Positions 1 to 11,584 of a stretch of 64,000 nucleotides of DNA are shown piece by piece. Origin of the DNA: Atherinomorus stipes. Taxonomy: Eukaryota; Chordata; Actinopteri; Atheriniformes; Atherinidae. Every line of letters begins with the position of its first letter. The first letter of the stretch is position 1. The stretch spans positions 121,491-185,490 of the forward strand of contig JALJCO010007885.1 in the NCBI GenBank assembly GCA_023101725.1. Reading direction: 5' to 3'. Both the position numbers and the translations under genes were made by a program. The notes beneath the pieces were generated by a model that was given only the letters and a program-made list of their open reading frames with translations, made no database searches and was not told the origin of the DNA.

Positions 1-276
1 CACTCCTGAGGAATGCATTCCACTGGTTTCTTCATACAGGAGGTGTCTTGCCGCTGGAATCACCAACAATGGCTTTTGCACTAAGTATTAAATAAATTTC
101 AGTAAACATATTCAATACTTATTCTGTATATATTACTATTTTACACATAATTCATGGACATAAATGTTAGGATTTCTTTGTATGTGTGCATTACTTGGGT
201 TGTTGCCAACATCTGGTGAAAATTCCACGTCAATAGAAAAATGTTGATGCGTTCAATACTTTTTTCCCCCGCTGTA
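1..276. mobile_element. Tc1/mariner-type element, terminal part
   Basis: The stretch ends in the fish Tc1-type terminus (tcaatacttttttccccc followed by gctgta and TA). The blocks before it (acataaatgttaggatttc, cttgggttgttgccaacatc) match sequence that I recall next to the ends of teleost Tc1-like transposons. No transposase frame is present. The element runs off the left edge of the window, so only one terminus is seen. The family assignment is from memory. Confidence 0.62.
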
Positions 277-1244
277 TATCTGGCAAAAAAAATGATGGTA
301 TACAGATATACAGATATGAAGCATGTTCACATATTGATTTAATTCTGAAAATACAAAAAACACAACAAAACAATGTAATACAGTAGTGAAATCCATATAA
401 AATGTGTAGTTATATCACACAAAGGTCATACTTTGTTTCACACACTGGTGGGACAAAGTTAATATGTTTTCCACTTTATCAGACTTTGTTCAACTGCTTG
501 AAAACACCTAGGTTGTCTTAGATATCACACCTTATTAGGGTATTTGGGGGTTTAAACATTTTTTAATTATAACTAAGTCAGGCTTCAATCTGTTCTTCTT
601 TGTTAATACCTGTCCAGCTTTGGGGAAGACACTTTCACATGGCACAGAAGATGTTGGGATTTGTAGACATCTCCTGGCAAGCTTGTGAATATCAAGATAA
701 ACCGTTGTACTTGAGTTCCAGTATTTTAATATGGGCCTCCTCCTTTAGAGGTAGGACTCAGCAAATAAGGTCACCTCCATCTTTTCACTTGAGGAAATAG
801 AGCAGAAGGTGGTGAGCCCATTGTATTTATTTTATCATAAGACAAAGCAAGTTTTTTGCATAGCCCATTCCATGCACGGGAAAAGTCAAGTGCTTATAAA
901 AGATATCAAAAGCAGTACAGCGGTGGTGCAAAAGAAGCATTAAAATAAAATAGTTCTTCAAAATTTTTATTCGGCCACTATTAGCATATTTGTCTCTTTT
1001 TCTAATTGAATTAAATGTATTTTCATCTTTTTTTTTTTTTCAAAATAAATCTGATTAAACAATTTGCAATTGAGATCGTCTTCTGTTCGTGTTGTGAACA
1101 AATAGCTCGTGAGCAACTGTCTGCACACCTCTGGTGCCAATGCTGCTGCCCCAGCAGACGCTGAAAAGCTGATTGCACTTTCTACAACATAGAAGATATG
1201 CAGCATCTTGGGGCAAACATTAAATGATCTCAGCCTCCTTTAAA
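277..1244. other. no gene seen; AT-rich DNA
   Basis: This stretch holds only short chance open frames with no recognisable domain. A T-rich run lies at about 1,029-1,041. I see no repeat family I can name. Confidence 0.5.
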
Positions 1245-1690
1245 AATACTCTGTTCGACCTGTCTTGATGCTCCTCTCGTTGCATTTCCAGTCTAGTCTG
1301 TTGTCCAGCTAAAGATACTTGTATTCCTCCACTCTCTCCATGTCTTCTCCCAGGATGTAGACACTTTTGTTTGTGTTCAAGATGAGATGATTACTTCCAC
1401 ATCATCTCACAACCTGACTGATCAGTTCTCTGCACTCACAGTATTTCTGCAGATAAGAGGACTACTTGCATTGGAAGCCTGAGGTGTACAGTGTGAAGAG
1501 AAATGGTGCGAGTACAGTTCCTTGTGGTGCTCCATTGCTGCCGACCACCCTTTCAGACTCAACCTTTCAGTCTAACTGTAATCTATTTGTTAGATAGTCA
1601 TAAATCCAGGTGGCTGTGGAGGCATCCACCTGGAATTTGTGGAGCTTCTCATAAAATAGCAGGCTGCATTGAGTAATCAGCAAAAAATGA
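1245..1690 (-). pseudogene. non-LTR retrotransposon RT fragment (Rex1/L2-like)
   Basis: On the minus strand the sequence reads as pieces of a LINE reverse transcriptase. GAPQGTVLAPFLFTLYT is the palm-entry block, LILNTNK follows, and the block EEYKYL then LDNRLDW lies further downstream. The piece that should carry the F/YxDD catalytic motif is altered: it reads QKYCECREL where an aspartate pair is expected. In-frame stops are present. It is a short, 5' and 3' truncated dead copy. Rex1-type is my best guess; another L2-related clade is possible. Confidence 0.68.
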
Positions 1691-2553
1691 TCCTCAAAGT
1701 GCTTCTTGATTTTTCCAGATGAGAGTAGAAAGGTAGAAAAGATGGAACTTTACTTCTGGTTTTGAGGTAAAAGATTACTGTTGTGTGTGGCACTTATTTT
1801 GGACAGGAGGAAAAATGTACCCAGAGATTTAAAGGAGTTTAGACGGTATGGAGATGCCAGAACCGGAGATGTTCACACTGCAGTCACATTACTGCAGTTT
1901 CCCTTGGCAACATCTTGCCAGGAGACGGTTGAACAAGACAGAGGGATAAATGGTGAAATGCGGGTGAGAGATCTCTCTGTAGAGAGAAGGCAGCTGTGTG
2001 CCAAGTCTTTTTCATTCCAACATGTTCTGACTCTTTTTACTCATTTATGTGATACTAAAAACCAAAACAGCTGACTCTTCAGCACTAAAAGTCCTGTTTT
2101 TGGTCCAGCTTATTTATTCCAGCAGTATTAAAGACCACCTCAGGTTTTGCCACTGTCATTGAATCATGACTGCCAAGCCTTTTTGTTTTGTGTCAAAATT
2201 GATAAGAAATCTTTGTTTTCCACATACTGTATATACTCTTGAAGTAGTTTTCATTACTATTCTTGCAACATCTTTGAACACAAATCACATGGTTTTATGA
2301 CCTGTAGGTTGGAATGTCAACACAATATTCAGGTTATTTTAGCTCCATCTTAGGCTTGATCAAATCCTGAGAGCTCATTTTAAATTTACCGCTGCTAAAT
2401 ACTCCAGTTTTCACCAAATAATTCCTAAATATAAAGGGTCAGAAATGAATGTGAGTCTCACATGTTTTTAATGTTTTTTTTTTTCTTGAAAACATCTTTG
2501 TGTTGAATCTATCACATTGACATACTAAACCAATTTTAAACAAACCACATCAT
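1691..2553. other. no gene seen
   Basis: The largest open frame (1,781-2,074, plus) has no recognisable domain, and its flanks show no clear gene structure. No named repeat was recognised. Confidence 0.45.
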
Positions 2554-3121
2554 ACACTGCAACACTCAAATCTTAGAAAGTATATTTTTCTAATTTCTAG
2601 TCAAAATATCTCATCATACTAAAAATAAGACAAAATTACTTAAATAGAAACATTTCCGTAAGATACAAGATCTTGTTTTAAAGCAATGCATCTTGTTTTA
2701 AAAAATCTTATCAAGAAAATTTTGCTTATGCCATTGGCAGAATTACAAGCAAAAAAATATTTTTTTACTTATTTTGAGAGTAGCCAAGATTTTTTTTTTT
2801 TTTTGCTTGTATAAGGAAATAATTCAGCCAATGGCATGAGCAAAATTTTCTTGATAAGATTTCTTGGAAGAAGATGCATTGCCTTAAAACAAGATCTTAT
2901 ATCTCACTGAAATGTTTTTAAGTAATTTAGTCTCATTTTGAGTGTGATGAGATATTTTGACTAGAAATTAGAACAATAAACTTGCTAAGATTTGAGTTTT
3001 TGTAGTGTATATCTCACTGAAATGTTTCTCTTTAGGTAATTTTGTCTCATTTTGAGTGTAATGAGATATTTTGACTAGAAATTAGAAAAATATATTTAGT
3101 AAGATTTGAGTTGTTCAGTGT
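2554..3121. mobile_element. foldback MITE with duplicated right end
   Basis: The left end (acactgcaacactcaaatct, then tttctagtcaaaatatctca) is the inverse of the right end (tgagatattttgactagaaa, then aagatttgagttgttcagtgt). The inner arms also pair: cttgataagat occurs around 2,850 and its inverse near 2,705. The right terminus is present twice in tandem, at about 2,905-3,008 and 3,009-3,121. This is a common fish foldback family with ACACTGCAAAAACT-like ends, probably hAT-related. No clear target duplication was seen. No coding capacity. Confidence 0.72.
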
Positions 3122-4955
3122 AATCCATTTACTCACACAAATAACTCACTCATTTATTATGTTGTGCTACTGTTTTTTTCTATTAAATACATATCTACTG
3201 TAGTTGCTTTATATATAAAATATGCTTTTTTCCTTACCCTTGCCTATACTATGTTCACCCCCCATAAATACATTAAGTGCATGTTTTAATATAATCTTTT
3301 GGCCCTGTAGTGCCCAACTATTTAAAAGACTTTAGAGACTTATACTGACAAAATGAGAAACAACACACAGACGCTTTGCAGTCTGTCTCATCTGTTAACC
3401 CACCAAGTCTTCAATCACCCTCTTTTAAGCCCAAAGATTGAGGCTGCTTAGAGCGTTATTCCTTTATCCGATTGAAAGTTGGGACAAATAGAGCAATGGG
3501 CTGCAGTGGGGTTTTCTCTTGTTTCCCTTAAGAGCGTGGATGCAAAGACAATTACAGAGTTTGCGGGCACAGCAATGGGGAAGAAAACCACTCTAAGTCC
3601 ATGTGGGATGTTCTGTCTTCGACTAATCTTCCCTTCCCCAAGTAGGCCAAAGTCTTTCTGGAGAAAGTCTTTTTGGAGGAACAGCAAAAGAACTTTGCCA
3701 TTTTCCTGACACAATGAGTTTTTGTTCCCTCTTCACACTTTTAACTGTTGCCAGCTACGAAACTCATTGAGAGTGGCAAAAAGCTGCTCTAATCCGAAGA
3801 TCACAAACAGATATTGTGCATCTGTAACAACTTCCGTGCATGACATTTCTGCTCTGCCTTGATTATGATAACATATTTTACAATAACAGGTTAAAAAGAA
3901 ATCCTATTTTCTCTATGCACACAGCTGACTTGTCATATGGAGAACTATGAACTGCTGCATTTAAATAATCTAAACTCATTCAAGAACTAGGTGCCAGTAG
4001 CAAGTAAAAAAGACCAAGCATTTTCCATTTCTTTTTGTTCCCAATAAAGTACATGCTGATTAATATGAAGTGACAGGCTGAGAGACACAGAGCGTTGGTT
4101 TCAATCGGAGCAATAATCAAGTGGGTGAGAGTGACCCTGGTATGGAGGCAGACAGGCTTCCAGCTGCCACCGCTCTGTGTCTCTTCCCCCTGTTTTAATT
4201 ACAGGCTAGACTTAATTAAAAGTTTCTGTGACATTTCTTAGTGGCTGGTGCTCACATCAATTAGAACATGCTTCCTGAGCCTCAATCCAAAGTCGAGAGG
4301 CTTTCTTTCTCTTTGCTTTTTTCCTGTCAATTGGAGACAAAATGTCACTTCTGTTTATTAGCTCCACGTAATTAAGTTAATTTGTCGCATACTGTATTTG
4401 TGGTTTCACCTCCCAAGAGGGTTGCGAGTTCTGACAGAATCAGCTGCTGGTGTTTGTGATGTCAGCATTTGGGACTTTCATGCACATCTGAAAGCCATTT
4501 TATATACCAGCAGACAAGTTTGCATTTTGAGGCTTTCAAGGGTGGAATTATGACATTTTCTGGTGGAGTTTTTCTTTTCCGATAGCATATTCAATGGGGT
4601 TTCATACACTTGGGGCAGGGAAGTGAAGTCACAGCCTCTATTACTGACTCATTTTAAGATCTGAGCTTCAAATACCTCTGTCAAATGGGTCCTCCCTTAT
4701 TCTTACACCCCTTATTCTGTGCCTTAGAGTAAATTTCTCATCTCCACCAGTAAGAGCTATTCAGACAAGGCACTCAGAGAATCACATATAGGATGTCTAA
4801 GTCATCAAAATAAGTCCTGAATGGCCATTTCCGTTCTGAAACCAAATGTAGATTGTCAAATGGATTCAGAGTAAATATGCTTACAAATGTGGGTCTATCT
4901 CTGCGCACCCCTCTATGGTCAACAGAGGTTTTGAAATTTTTGCAAAACTTAATTA
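3122..4955. other. no gene seen; repeat-poor block
   Basis: The overlapping open frames on both strands near 3,448-3,714 have no domain and look like chance. The block from about 3,700 to 4,700 is unusually free of recognisable repeats and could hold conserved non-coding sequence, but that cannot be judged from one genome. Confidence 0.4.
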
Positions 4956-5045
4956 ATTTAAATGTACATTTAGTCATTTATCAGATGCTTCCATCCAAAG
5001 TGACTTACCAGTGAGGAACAACATTTAAGCTTCACTGCAGTGAGA
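4956..5045. repeat. teleost dispersed repeat fragment
   Basis: It carries the widespread fish core tttagtcatttatcagatgc followed by atccaaagtgacttac. Many fish interspersed repeats share this tail-like core. The copy is short and I cannot assign its class securely. Confidence 0.5.
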
Positions 5046-5707
5046 AACGCGGCTCAATACCTTAAGTGCTAAATCAATTTAATGTATTTAAATGAAAAGT
5101 AGACCAGGCACAGTTGTGCAGGCTTAAAGCAAAAGTGCAAGTTAGTCCATTTAGGCTTGATAGGGTGTTAGGGAAGAAGTTGTTCTATGGTGAGATAAAT
5201 CTTATGTCTCAGGAAACCTCTGTTCTGACAGCACCAACAAATATACAGTATAAGGTAACTTCTTTCACCATTTATACATTGTCCATACCTAGTTATTACA
5301 ATTCAGGGTGTCATGGGGTGGGATCTTATCCCAGCAACTAAAGGGCAGGTACATCCTCAACAGGTCATTTAGGTTGTTTCAATAATGCTTGGTTCATTTG
5401 GATTTCAATTAGTTGTGACAAAAACCTGTTGCTATTCTTCCAGAGTCCAACACATAAAACCTAATTCTGTTACATGATTGATTATAAATAAAAGTCAACT
5501 GGACATTTCAATCAGAAATATAAATGTCGGAAGAGTTAATGTCATACTAATGTGAATATACAATGAATAAAGACAATTCTAATGTGTTGTCATTGATGAT
5601 GTGACGGGCACGTTTGCGACTTTGATGGGTCACAAAAAGATCGACATCGCAGGCTTACTGTTATACGCTCGACTACTACAGCTAGCATTTTCCCTTCCAA
5701 CAAACTA

Positions 5708-5878
5708 ATGGTGGATTCGGGCTTTGTTTTTGGATGTTCCAATCAACATCCCAAAGATGTAATTTAATTCTATTGGGTGCCTGCTGACTTTAGAAAAGAG
5801 CTACATGGGATGCTACCATCAAACGTGATAAGCGGAAGCCATCTGAGCGCTCTTGGCTGTGTTACGAGCATTTTGTTG
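5708..5878 (+). pseudogene. broken THAP-domain first exon (transposon-derived)
   Basis: The reading starts MVDSGFVFGCSNQHPKDV and, after an in-frame stop and a one-base frameshift near 5,810, continues IKRDKRKPSERSWLCYEHFVG-like up to a consensus splice donor (gtaagt at 5,879). These blocks fit the THAP zinc-finger layout: an N-terminal Cys region, a basic KRDK/KPSERSW block, then C-x2-H. The first zinc-binding Cys appears to be Gly here. In fish such exons mostly start P-element-like or Kolobok-type transposases, although THAP host genes also exist. No following exons were found, so this is probably an isolated dead fragment. Confidence 0.7.
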
Positions 5879-6462
5879 GTAAGTTTCCTGCTAATTTTGT
5901 TTCATACACTTTACAAGTATAGTTTTGGTGAGCCAGGCTAATTTTGAATATATGTATCTATGAAAAAGTTACGAAAATGCATTACAAAAATGCAGCAAAC
6001 TGCAGTGTTTTAACTTTATTGTGGGAGAAACCAGACACTTCATATGTCTGTTGTTGGCAAGACAGATACCTAGCGTAAGTTTATTTTGTCCTCTCTCAAG
6101 TAACAAATGTAATAATCTATCGTCCTCATCCTATGTCCCTTCCATCTTCATGATTATCTGCACTCTAGAGAAAAGGAAAGATGACAACTAGCAAGAGTTT
6201 TCAGGTTATAGTGTTAATTAAAAAAAAAAAAAAAGCTTACAAACTTTCATTTTCGTTTATGGTGTCAATAAATAACCAGTCATAAAATAGCATTATTTTC
6301 TTAGTTATTAACTCCCAGATATACTACAATGTAGAGATATCCCTAATGTTTCCATTGAGGTAACGTTATCTAAGTCTGAAGAGGAAATACTTTGTTTGGG
6401 GCATTTTCCACAGCTGAAGGTCTGAAACCATCCTGCCACTAAATATTTTTAAACTTCTAATG
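5879..6462. other. no gene seen
   Basis: AT-rich DNA with a poly(A) run near 6,219. It could include the rest of the element that carried the THAP exon, but no further domain is visible. Confidence 0.4.
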
Positions 6463-6474
6463 ACTTGTAAGCTT

Positions 6475-6672
6475 CTTATTTTTTAAGATTTTTTTGAGCT
6501 CTGGTGGCCTTTATATGACAGTATATTGACAGGAAAGGGGGCAGAGAGAGCAGGGAATGACATGCACCAAAGGGACCTGGACCAGGAATCAAACCGGGGT
6601 CAACTGCGTTGAAAGACTGTAGCCTCTGTTCATGGGGCGGCTGCTTAACCATCTGAGCTAAACACCGCCCCA
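6475..6672 (-). mobile_element. tRNA-derived SINE, copy 1
   Basis: On the minus strand it begins ggggcggtgtttagctcag, an A-box-like tRNA head, and contains the B-box-like ggtttgattcctgg. It ends in an A-rich tail, seen as T-rich DNA on the plus strand. It is flanked by a 12-bp duplication, acttgtaagctt, at 6,463-6,474 and 6,673-6,684. The same family occurs at 18,654-18,851. Confidence 0.85.
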
Positions 6673-6684
6673 ACTTGTAAGCTT

Positions 6685-7108
6685 TTATTGCTGCTCCTGT
6701 GAAGTGCGACTCTCCATTGACAAGATAGTTGTAAACTTCATGGCAAGCTAATTGGACAACAATTTCTCCATCTGTTGGCAGTTTTAGAGGCTTGTAAACT
6801 TGGATTTTTGAAAATCATAGGGGTCTTGGGCACCAACGAGCACACATTTCTCAAAATGCCAAAGTTTGACTTGCCAACATAAAAGCTGAACTGGTTTAGA
6901 AAGTGCAAAGTCAGCTAGCACCATCCTTTTGAGAGGTCGCTATTAGCAAGTTATCAGTCACTCCATAGCGGGAGCAGAGTCTCAGGCTTGCTAGTCACGC
7001 TCAACATGGCGGCATGTCCGAACAATGCCACATGACTTTCAATGGTCTATAGGCCAGTACTACTTTGATAAGTCCAGACATAAACACTGTCAATATACAT
7101 GCAGTAGT
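6685..7108. other. no gene seen
   Basis: Unrecognised non-coding DNA between a SINE and a degraded repeat. Confidence 0.4.
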
Positions 7109-7302
7109 TCAACACTCTCTCCACTTTATCAGGTCCACCTTGCTAGTACCAGATTGGACCCAATTTTCATTCACAATTACCTTAATTCTTCATTGTATAG
7201 ATTTAACAAGATGTCGGAACCATTCCTCAGAGATTTTGCTCCATATTATTTTGATAGCATCACATTGATGTCCAGATTTGTTGGCTGCACATCCATGATG
7301 AC
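7109..7302. repeat. degraded teleost repeat (transposon-type)
   Basis: The blocks ccaccttgctagtaccagat, ccttaattcttcattgtata and ttgttggctgcacatccatg match a widespread fish repeat I recognise from memory, associated with DNA transposons. The reading frames over it are probably incidental. Confidence 0.5.
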
Positions 7303-8144
7303 AATTTTAAAGGCAAAATTCTGAGCCATCTACATGTGGCAGCTTGAAATTAAGATTTAGACCAGGCAGTTTTCTCTTTTTTAGACAATTCTCTGTAAAC
7401 CCAGAGATGATTGTATGTGAAAATTTCTGTAAATCAGCAAAATAGACCAGCCTGTGCTTCATGGGTGTTCATAGCTGGCCTGATGCATATCTGATCAACA
7501 TCCACAATCTTTTGGATACTGTAAATATGCTTACCACTTTCATAAACTTTTCCCACACTTAATGTCTTTTTTTAAGATTGCAAATAACCCCAATTAATCT
7601 GCCCTCTCTTTGGTAGGCCTAAACTATTGGCTTTACAATGCTTTTGTAGCTTCCTGCAACAAAATGTAGTACCCACCAGATGCTGAATAGTCTTATTTTT
7701 GGCTTTTATAGAATCGTAGTCTTCAACACTAGCTCCAAATCATCAGGTTCTCAGACATCTCAAACATCATGGTGGGCTTAGAGGAAAAGCCAGAGCCTTT
7801 AAAATACTTGGAAGGTTTATCTTCTAAGGATCATTAACTCCCATGTGGCATTAAATGGCAATCCATCTTGTTCTGACTGAGTCATTTTCCTACAAATCAA
7901 AAACATCAGCCTCATGTTAGCTTAAGAGGAAATGTCTGAAGATCAGTAAAGTCTACAAACATTATCCTCTTGAGACCGCAACAATTCATTCACAATGTAG
8001 AATTTCATTTTTTTTTTTCAGCTCAGTATAAAATAAAAGATGGAATATTTCCACTCGGGGAACCACTGTTGGTGTTTTGATATATTCTTCAGGAATAAAA
8101 GAAGATGTGTCAGTTTTAGACATTTTGTAGTAATAATAGAAATT
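7303..8144. other. no gene seen
   Basis: Non-coding AT-rich DNA, no recognised repeat. Confidence 0.4.
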
Positions 8145-9000
8145 ATATTAGATTAGATTTATATACAATAGTACTTTTCAAGGAACCCAAAGCACTTAAT
8201 AAAAATTCCATTATTCATTCATACCATTTAATGGTGATAATAGGTTTTATGTGTAGCCATATCATACTGTAGACTGAAAGAAATGCAGAAGCCAACGGCT
8301 TCTACGACCATCACCGAACATTCATGCACATTGGCCCCGGTTAAATGATGTTTTGTAATTTGGAATTAATTATTCTCAATTAAATATTACAGAATTATAT
8401 TATTCTCCATTGTGTTAACATAGAAATACAGTAAATACAGAATTAAGGTTTACATGGAAAACATGTTTAATTCTGCTTTAGATATGGGGGTTGGGAAGGG
8501 TTCTGATTTGACAGGTGGAGGACGTGATGTGTTTACGTCCATTCATGATTACCCAGAAATAAACAAGCCCCGGTTCCTGCTCCTTTTTGGTTTCGGCTAC
8601 AATATGGATAACCACATAATAATACAGATTTTCACTTTGATTTTGATTTGGAACGTCTGCCATTGAAAAGGACAAGGGAAGGAGCATGTGGAGAATGACT
8701 GGAATTAACTTAGAGTGGAATTAAAGGTTTACATAACAGAGGAATTATTTTATTCCAAATTAAAAGACGAATAAACCAGCCACTTAAATTGAAATGATTG
8801 TTTTAATTCAGATTCAGGGGTTTACATGTTTTGTTTTTTTATCTTTACAATGTGGAATTAATTTGTATTCAGAATTAAAACTCGATGGAAACGCAGTCAT
8901 TCACACACCAACAATCCTGATACTAGAGAAAAGGAGGGTGATGTGTCTTGCTCAAGGATACGCCGACAGACTGACGGGAGGAGGGGGAATTTCCTCTACA
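8145..9000. repeat. dispersed repeat interrupted by an AT-rich MITE
   Basis: The parts at 8,145-8,340 (acttttcaaggaacccaaag, agaccatcaccgaacattca-like) and 8,935-9,000 (gatgtgtcttgctcaaggat) look like one fish dispersed repeat. Between them, about 8,341-8,905, lies an AT-rich element rich in ggaattaa/gaattaa blocks that ends in ctcgatggaaacgcagt. I infer that the second inserted into the first. Boundaries are approximate. Confidence 0.42.
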
Positions 9001-10726
9001 TTGCATGTATTTGAATTGTCAAGGTATGAAACTTGACTTTTAGAGACTTACTGATGCCTAAAACATTTATTTTGAATAAGTTAGATGGATTAGATGTCAA
9101 AGCCCATTTTTCTCATTTTATATACCATAGCATCTAATTGCTACGTTGGCCTGCAGTTCATTCATGTCATGCACTGAACACATTTTCCACATAAACACAA
9201 TAAAAGAAAAAACAGAAAAGTTGAATAGCTGAAATTCAACAACAATGGGAAGACATTTTACTTTTAAAATTACATCAAAATCAGTGTCTCAAAAGTGTGG
9301 CAAGCCTGGCCCCATCAAGCCTTTTGGAGGCTGGTTGTCGGTCTGGTACGTAATATGCGCAATTAGTACTAGAAAGTACCACGCCACACAAATCTCAAAG
9401 ATGAAAGTAAATGCGGCATCAGAAGCCTGTAAAAGGATTTCAAGGAAAGGAAAGTGAATGGATTGTGATAAGATTGGGCAAGAGTGTAAACAACTGCAAA
9501 CCCTCAAGGCCAGAAGCCTTCGGTAATGTATGCTTCATGCAAAGGGGAGTGTTGTACTCCCCGCCCAGAAACACTGGAAGCAGCTGAATTAGCAGGGACC
9601 TCTGGCATGCTAATATAAATAAGAGAGCAGCAAAATTTACCAAGCTCCCTTCTCTTTTCTTAAACCACTGAAACCACTCAGATCAAGAGAAGAAATTTAT
9701 GTTCCCTCCCCTGCGTAAAGGAGGGAAAGGGAACGCTGGAGAGTGTAACTGAGGGTGTTTTGTGAGCAGGACGCAACAAAGAGAAAAAGCACCTTTTATC
9801 TGATCTGAGTCACAGTCAGTAATGGAGCAAACCAAAAAGCTCCTGAAAGGAAATCCATTATGGATTAAAGAGGGCTGATGGAGAATAAAGACAGGGTGTG
9901 CAGAACATGTCGTACTTATATAGTATTAAGGATATACTCCGCCCAGTATAGGTGCTAGAAATTCAGTTTAATCATCATGAGGGAGCCTGTGTCTTGGTCC
10001 AGACACCAAACAGTTCTTTTTAATTAAATTGCCATGATAAATTAACGCACACACGGCCACAAAATAGATCTGTTATTTGTGAACAGTTAAACTTTGTGCT
10101 GTTTGCCAACAGCAAACCATCTTGACAGTGCTGACCTTAGCGGAAATCTAGAGTCTCCAAAGAAGCAATTTTTTATAGAGTATAGCTTTAATTATTGCAC
10201 ACATTGTGTTTAAATTAGTAGTTTAGTTCAGAGAGAGTGTAACCCAGCTTCTTTTTTTCCCCCTAGAATTTACAGATGTCCCCTAAATACCTCGCATAGA
10301 TACTGTAGCCTGAAGCAGCCATTGGCAGTTATTCCCTAAATGAATTGACCAAACTGCTGTTAGGATGGCACCAAGCTGCGTGTGTGTAGCTGCTCATCAA
10401 CACAAAATGCGTGAAGTGAACTTGAAGAGCAGAACTAATGCTTACCAAGGTTGTCGCTAAATATCAAACAGACACTCTTCTTGTATTAGTAGCTCGCTTT
10501 GACAAAAACCACGGGGAACAGAACCGTACACGGCGAGAGCCTGATGAAGCGCATCACACGCAGGCAATAAGCAGTTGTGAAAGTGTAACAGAAAACAGCT
10601 TTTAGCAATGTGATGCGTTCATCCAAACAATTTGAGATTCCTCACACTTCCTCGGGTACCCAGCAATGAGCTCGGCAGGTTTAAAGTAGATCAGATGAGC
10701 GGTTGCTGAGAGCAACGAGGAAAACA
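9001..10726. other. no gene seen
   Basis: Short chance frames only. No repeat was recognised with confidence. Confidence 0.4.
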
Positions 10727-10758
10727 TACACACACACACCACACACACACACACACAG
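10727..10758. repeat. (AC)n microsatellite
   Basis: A run of CA dinucleotides with one interruption. Confidence 0.9.
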
Positions 10759-11128
10759 ACTGTTATATTTATCAGTGTGTCACAAGTTTGCCGTCGTATT
10801 TTACAGCGGCATGGAAAAGTTTACCCAATACTTCTGTTACTGTGAATATCTGGTAAGCACCAAACATGACATTATTTCAATATCAGAAGAAAATGTTTTT
10901 TTTTAAATTTTTATTTTCTGTTTCTTACAGTTTTACCCAAACAAGAAAAATAATGACATGTTGCAAACATTTTCTTTGGGGACTTTTGTATGTTCCTCCG
11001 GTACAGTGCTTCCAGTTTAGAGAATTCCTTTAGATGTTCTTTAGTTCAGAGAAAAATGAGGGTCAAGGCAACAACAACAACAAAAATAGGCAAACCTTTT
11101 GATGGAGTCTGCTGTGTTGTGTTTTTTT

Positions 11129-11152
11129 TTTTGTTTGTTTGTTTGTTTTTTC
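11129..11152. repeat. T-rich (GTTT)n simple repeat
   Basis: A T run followed by GTTT units. Confidence 0.8.
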
Positions 11153-11584
11153 TATCTTGTCCCGTCTGGCAAGTAGAGTGATAACCTGGCTGCATTGTTG
11201 TGTTGGACAGATTTGCTTTGCCAAGGAGAGCTTTATAAATATAAGGCTCATCTTGATTTTCTGAATTTATTCATTTTCATTACTTTTCTTTAATTAAAAG
11301 TCTTATTTATAACTGCATTTTATATCATATTACTGGGCCTGACAAGAGAAAAGAGTCATGTTAAGAAAAGAAACAATGAAGACGGGGAGCAAAAAAATAA
11401 GGAAATAAAACAGAGTGAAGAGAAAAAAGAAAAACAAGGACCACGTACATGAACAAAGTCAGCTGTTGCATCTGCACAGAAACCCATCAGAAAACTTTCC
11501 ATGGTCTGTCAGTCTGTTATGATTTTTGGAATGTGTTTGGGGTCTTTATCTGTTTGTTGTTCTTTCTTTCACTGAACAAATCTA

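Noticed and set aside
3448..3714. Overlapping frames on both strands (76 and 88 residues)
   Set aside because: Mutual shadows without any domain or splice signals.
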